In this document: piece after piece, positions 45,832 to 49,347 of the stretch
How the letters are laid out: each line of letters starts with the position of its first letter
Numbering within the stretch: position 1 is the stretch's first letter
DNA from: Bradyrhizobium sp.
GTDB taxonomy: Bacteria > Pseudomonadota > Alphaproteobacteria > Rhizobiales > Beijerinckiaceae
NCBI GenBank assembly: GCA_004799435.1
Contig: SSMV01000141.1
Span: 1 to 49,347, forward strand
DNA: 49,347 bases
Direction of reading: 5' to 3'
Translations under genes and position numbers: made by a program
Notes under the pieces: model-generated
What the model was told of the DNA's origin: nothing
What the model saw: the letters and a program-made list of their open reading frames with translations, nothing else
The model's database searches: none

Positions 45832-46955
45832 CCGGGAAGCTGGCTGCGAATGTCGTTGATCGTGACAAAGACCATCAGCGAGACGACGGCGGCGGCGCCC
45901 AGGCGCAGCGCCATGTCCTGGATGCGGCGGCTCAAGGGGCGCCCGCGCGCCGCCTCAAGGGCGTAGAACAGCAAGTGACCGCCGTCGAGCATCGGGATCG
46001 GCAGAAGATTCATCAGACCGAGCGACAGCGAAAGGATCGCCGCCAGTTTGATGAAGGCGCCGGGTCCAAGCGAAGCGGCGGCGCCCGACATTTTGGCGAT
46101 GCGCACCGGGCCAGCGAGCTGATCGGGCGCGGAGCGGCCGACGACGACGCGCGACAGATATTCGCCGGTCGCCGTGACGATGCGCCAGGAATCGGCGAAG
46201 CCCGAACGGATCGCGCCGATCGGACCGGGATAGACGATCCGCACACTGGTCGCATTGGCCGCGAGACCCAGCCGTCCGACGCGTTGTGGGCCCATGGGCG
46301 TGTCGACGGTCGTCAGAGCCGGCGTCGCGACCAGCGTCAGCGGCCGTCCGTCGCGGGTGACGACGACGCTCAGCGTCTCGCCGGGTCGCAGAGCGACGAT
46401 GTCGACGATGTCGTCGAAACTGGCGACGGCGCGACCGTTGACGCTCTCGACCACATCGCCAGGCGCGAAACCGGCCTGCTCGGCCGGGCTGCCGGCGACG
46501 ACGGCGTCGACGCGCGGCGACAGGATTCGGTCGCCATAGACATAGGCGAGGCCGGCGAGCACGACGATCGCGGCGAGGATGCTGGCCAACGGGCCGGCGG
46601 CGACAATCGCCGCGCGCGTCGCCAGCGGCTGGCCGGCGAGCGTCAGGCGGCGTTCGGCTTCCGGCATTGCTTCGAGCGCGTCGACATCGGGGACGCTTGC
46701 GCCATTGCGATCGCCGGCGAAGCGCACATAGCCGCCCATCGGAATCGCCGACAGCCGCCAGCGGGCGCCATGCCGGTCGGTGCGGCCGAAGAGTTCGGGA
46801 CCCATGCCGATGGAAAAGACTTCGACTTTGACCCCGCAAATTCGGGCGACGAAGAAATGGCCGAATTCATGGACGAAGACGACCGCTCCGAGCAGCAGCG
46901 CGAAGGCGCCGATCAGTCCGGCGGCGCTCAAGAGAAAATCGAGGATCGTCGCCAT
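45828..46955 (-). CDS. rseP: RseP-type site-2 zinc metalloprotease with PDZ domain
   Basis: An intramembrane M50 protease of 375 aa from ATG 46955 (MATILDFLLSAAGLIGAFAL); the longer frame lacks a sensible start. The zinc motif HEFGH is at residues 29-33 and the third ligand motif NLLPIPMLDGGHL near the C-terminus. A PDZ domain (about 130-210; GSPAEQAGFAPGDVVESVNG) sits in the periplasmic loop. Such proteases clip membrane anti-sigma factors and signal-peptide remnants. In most alphaproteobacteria rseP lies between dxr and bamA; here it is convergent with modC and divergent from a PAP2-like gene, so it may be a second copy or a displaced one. Confidence 0.92.
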   Translation of the reverse strand: MATILDFLLSAAGLIGAFALLLGAVVFVHEFGHFFVARICGVKVEVFSIGMGPELFGRTDRHGARWRLSAIPMGGYVRFAGDRNGASVPDVDALEAMPEAERRLTLAGQPLATRAAIVAAGPLASILAAIVVLAGLAYVYGDRILSPRVDAVVAGSPAEQAGFAPGDVVESVNGRAVASFDDIVDIVALRPGETLSVVVTRDGRPLTLVATPALTTVDTPMGPQRVGRLGLAANATSVRIVYPGPIGAIRSGFADSWRIVTATGEYLSRVVVGRSAPDQLAGPVRIAKMSGAAASLGPGAFIKLAAILSLSLGLMNLLPIPMLDGGHLLFYALEAARGRPLSRRIQDMALRLGAAAVVSLMVFVTINDIRSQLPG

Positions 46956-47116
46956 GTCGTCCGCCTCTTTGGCCGCACGCCCCTTGTGATTGGGGCGCGT
47001 CGGGGCAACAGAGCATGGTTGGGCTAATTTCTGCTTAAACGCTTGCGATTGCGAAACCGCCGGGCCTTCGGATAAGAAGCCCTGCCGTTGCGCAAGGCCG
47101 CTTACGGCTGAGACCC

Positions 47117-47740
47117 ATGGCCGCAATCGTAAGGAGCCTCATGCGCGCGCTCGGCGGCCTGGGCGACATCGCCTTCATTCTTCCCGCCGCGGTCGCGCTG
47201 ACGATCGCGCTGATTCTGCTCGGCGCGCGCCGGGAGGCGGGCGCGTTCGTCAGCGCGCTGGTCGCCTGCGCGGTGCTGATGACCGCCGAGAAACTTGCTT
47301 TCGCGGTCTGCGGCCGCGCCGCCGTCATTCCCGGTATCGATAGCCCAAGCGGGCACGCCGCGCTCGGCTCGGCCTTCTATGGTTGCTGTGCGGCGCTGTT
47401 GGCGGCGGGACGACCGCCCGTCCAACGCATGGCGCTTTACGCGCTCGCCGTTCTTCTAGCGCTGGCGGTCGCCTATGGGCGCGTCGCCGCGCAGGCGCAC
47501 ACCGTCGCAGAAGTCATCGTCGGATTGCTGACCGGCGCCGTGGCGACCGCGCTGTTTGTCGTGTTGCGCGGACCGCCGCGCCGGCTCACGGCGCCGCCCG
47601 TGGCGCTGACGACGCTAACGCCGCTAATCCTGGCGCTGCTGGCGCTCGATCTCGCGCTGCTGTCCGATCGATGGACGGCGGAATCCTATATTGCGCAAAT
47701 CGCGCTGGCGCTCGGCCGCAATCTCCATCTTTGCCGCTGA
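47117..47740 (+). CDS. PAP2-like membrane protein
   Basis: A 207-aa integral membrane protein with about six helices. The PAP2 phosphatase motifs are partly kept: IDSPSGHAALGSAFYG matches the PSGH motif and YGRVAAQAHTVAEVIVG the third motif, though the final Asp of SRxxxxxHxxxD is Glu and the N-terminal KxxxxxxRP motif is not obvious. It may be a lipid or undecaprenyl phosphate phosphatase or a degenerate relative. The gene is divergent from rseP (161 bp apart). Confidence 0.72.
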   Translation: MAAIVRSLMRALGGLGDIAFILPAAVALTIALILLGARREAGAFVSALVACAVLMTAEKLAFAVCGRAAVIPGIDSPSGHAALGSAFYGCCAALLAAGRPPVQRMALYALAVLLALAVAYGRVAAQAHTVAEVIVGLLTGAVATALFVVLRGPPRRLTAPPVALTTLTPLILALLALDLALLSDRWTAESYIAQIALALGRNLHLCR

Positions 47741-47748
47741 GCGCAAGC

Positions 47749-47776
47749 GCCGCTTACAATCGGGCCGCTTACAATT
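47749..47776. repeat. Short direct repeat between the PAP2-like and MBL genes
   Basis: GCCGCTTACAAT occurs twice, 16 bp apart, in the 28-bp gap; the second copy overlaps the stop codon of the minus-strand gene. No hairpin terminator is seen. Confidence 0.5.
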
Positions 47777-49154
47777 CGATCGTGTCGTTCAGCGCCGGCA
47801 TATCGACCTTGGCGCCGCCGAGCTTGCCGGCGAAGACGCGCATCGTCGCCTCTTCGCCATGGACCAGAATGGTGCGCTGCGCTTTGGTCTTGGCATGCCA
47901 GGCGAGCAACTCAGCCTGATCGGCATGGGCCGAGAAGCCGTTGATCGTGTGGATCTGCGCTCTGACCGCGATCGTCTCGTCGAAAATCTTGACCGACTTC
48001 GCCCCGTCGATGATCTGACGGGCCAGCGTGCCAGCGCCGGCGAAGCCGACGAAAATCACGCTCGATTGCGGCCGCCAGAGATTGTGGCGCAAGTGGTGGC
48101 GCACCCGCCCGCCGGTCGCCATGCCGGACCCCGCCAGAATCACCGCGCCGCCGGCGATGCGGTTGATCGCCGCCGAGGCGCTGCTTTCGCGCGTCAGATG
48201 AAGGCCCGGCAGGTTGAAGGGATCCTGGCTGTCGCGGAAGAGCGCCGCCACCGCCGGCCCGTAGCCCTCCGGATAGCGACCGAAAATCTCGGTGGCGGTG
48301 ATCGCCATCGGCGAATCGAGAAAGACCTGCATCGCCGGCGGCAGACGGTTCTCCTCGCGGCCCTGACGCAAAAGGAACAGCAGTTCCTGCGCCCGCTCCA
48401 GCGCGAAGGTCGGAATGATCACATTGCCGCCGCGCTGGAAGGTCTCACCGATCGCCTGATAAAATTCGTCGATCGACGGCCCGATCGGCTTGTGCAGCCG
48501 ATCGCCGTAAGTCGTCTCGATCAGCACGACGTCGGCCTGTGGCGGATCGACCGGCGGCGGCAGCAGTGGCCGGCCGGGATTGCCGATGTCGCCGGAAAAC
48601 AGCAACCGCTTTTTCTGGGATCCTTCCTGCAGTTCGAGCAGGATGCCGGCCGAGCCGAGAATATGGCCGGCGTCGAAATAGGTAGCGACGATTCCCGGCG
48701 CCACGGTGAAGGGCTGATTATAGACGGCGACGCGCCCGAAGGCGTCGCAGGCGTTGAGCGCGTCGGGCGTGGTGTAGAGCGGAGCGACCGCCGCCGGCGT
48801 ATGTCCGCGCGCGCGGCGTTGCGTCAGACGTTGCGCGTCCTCTTCCTGAATATGCGCGGCGTCGAGCATCACCAGCCGGGCGAGTTCGCGCGTCGCGCCG
48901 GTGGCGATGATTTCGCCGCGAAAGCCGCGCTTATGCAGCAGGGGGATGCGGCCGCAATGATCGAGATGGGCGTGCGTCAGCAGCAGAATGTCGATCGCGG
49001 CGCAGTCGAAACCGAAGGGGGCGGAATTCTCCTCGTCGAGTTCGTGACTGCCCTGAAAGGCGCCGCAATCGACGAGAATCTTCTTCCCCGCGACTTCGAC
49101 GAGATGGCATGAGCCCGTGACGTCGCGATCGGCGCCGTGGAACGAAATTTTCAA
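47769..49154 (-). CDS. Beta-CASP metallo-beta-lactamase fold hydrolase (RNA-processing type)
   Basis: A 461-aa protein from TTG 49154 with GGGAG 8 bp upstream; the longer frame runs into the preceding gene. The MBL zinc motif LTHAHLDHCGR (His61, His63, Asp65, His66) is near the start, DAGHILGSAGI follows, and the beta-CASP insert holds IPTFALERAQELLFLL. Late motifs AGSGMATGGRVRHHLRHNLW, INGFSAHADQAELLAW and ILVHGEEATM complete the RMMBL domain. Bacterial stand-alone members are predicted RNA nucleases; substrate unknown. It begins 19 bp after a HAD gene, so the two are co-transcribed. Confidence 0.92.
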   Translation of the reverse strand: MKISFHGADRDVTGSCHLVEVAGKKILVDCGAFQGSHELDEENSAPFGFDCAAIDILLLTHAHLDHCGRIPLLHKRGFRGEIIATGATRELARLVMLDAAHIQEEDAQRLTQRRARGHTPAAVAPLYTTPDALNACDAFGRVAVYNQPFTVAPGIVATYFDAGHILGSAGILLELQEGSQKKRLLFSGDIGNPGRPLLPPPVDPPQADVVLIETTYGDRLHKPIGPSIDEFYQAIGETFQRGGNVIIPTFALERAQELLFLLRQGREENRLPPAMQVFLDSPMAITATEIFGRYPEGYGPAVAALFRDSQDPFNLPGLHLTRESSASAAINRIAGGAVILAGSGMATGGRVRHHLRHNLWRPQSSVIFVGFAGAGTLARQIIDGAKSVKIFDETIAVRAQIHTINGFSAHADQAELLAWHAKTKAQRTILVHGEEATMRVFAGKLGGAKVDMPALNDTIEL

Positions 49155-49173
49155 ATCATGTCTCCCGATTTGA

Positions 49174-49347
49174 TCATCGCCGTCCGCCGAGCTCGTCGAT
49201 ATGGACGAGCAGATCGGCTGGATCGTCATAGACGCGGAACGCCGTCGCCTGTTGCAACTCGCTCGCGCCATAGCCGCCGCACAGCAAGCCGACGCCCAGC
49301 GCCCGGCAGCGCGCCGCCGCCAGCATGTCCCAGATGCTGTCGCCGAC
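49174..49347 (-). CDS. HAD family phosphatase, C-terminal end only
   Basis: The last 57 codons of a gene running in from the right edge: VGDSIWDMLAAARCRALGVG, then LLCGGYGASELQQATAFRVY and ending DELGGRR. The VGDSIWDM motif carries the conserved Asp of HAD motif IV, and the sequence resembles phosphoglycolate-phosphatase-like proteins. It is too short to be listed by simple ORF calling and lies 19 bp before the beta-CASP gene on the same strand. Confidence 0.82.
   Translation of the reverse strand, partial: VGDSIWDMLAAARCRALGVGLLCGGYGASELQQATAFRVYDDPADLLVHIDELGGRR

Overview
The window is GC-rich, densely coded DNA from an alphaproteobacterium, most likely of the order Hyphomicrobiales (Rhizobiales). 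The best markers are a complete PhyR-NepR-EcfG general stress response (GSR) locus, HWE/HisKA_2 kinases, and DUF3309, DUF1236, DUF883 and CsbD proteins. A placement near Methylocystaceae/Beijerinckiaceae is only an impression. No tRNA, rRNA, CRISPR array, insertion sequence or phage gene was seen.

Layout. (1) 1-10.0 kb: a collagen-like protein on the minus strand, cut by the left edge, stands divergent from a type I secretion ABC transporter, its HlyD-type adaptor and a Sel1-repeat protein; a second, secreted Sel1-like gene converges on the last. (2) 10.2-15.0 kb: a small ORF, an outer-membrane beta-barrel protein and the four dTDP-L-rhamnose genes in the order rfbB-rfbC-rfbD-rfbA. (3) 15.0-34.3 kb: a general stress response island. 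It holds ecfG, nepR and phyR, a second nepR paralogue, three HWE/HisKA_2-type kinases, trehalose-6-phosphate synthase, a GH15 glucoamylase-like enzyme, PRC-barrel, CsbD, DUF883, DUF1236, DUF3309 and RlpA-like proteins and many small membrane or secreted proteins. Nine perfect EcfG-type promoters (GGAAC, 16-17 bp, CGTT), plus several near matches, lie upstream of these genes. (4) 34.5-43.2 kb: a biuret-use cluster. A gntR-atzF (allophanate hydrolase) unit faces a BMP-type ABC importer operon that has biuret hydrolase embedded in it; a cupin gene follows. (5) 43.3-45.8 kb: modABC molybdate importer. (6) 45.8-49.3 kb: an RseP-type site-2 protease away from its usual neighbours, a PAP2-like membrane protein, a beta-CASP metallo-beta-lactamase protein and the 3' end of a HAD phosphatase gene.

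How it fits together. In region 3 the kinases would feed PhyR, which sequesters NepR and frees EcfG. EcfG would then transcribe nepR-ecfG, probably phyR, one of the kinases, and a set of envelope and osmoprotection genes. In region 4 the importer would bring in biuret or a related small amide, BiuH would make allophanate, and AtzF would release ammonia and CO2, under a GntR regulator that probably binds the TGCATGCA palindromes in the divergent control region. In region 1 the secretion genes are the obvious candidate exporter for the giant collagen-like protein.

Several genes reported here are short proteins (50-70 aa), and the collagen-like gene is open to the window edge, so simple ORF calling tends to miss them. 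Start sites were chosen by ribosome-binding site, signal peptide and family length, and often differ from the longest ORF.
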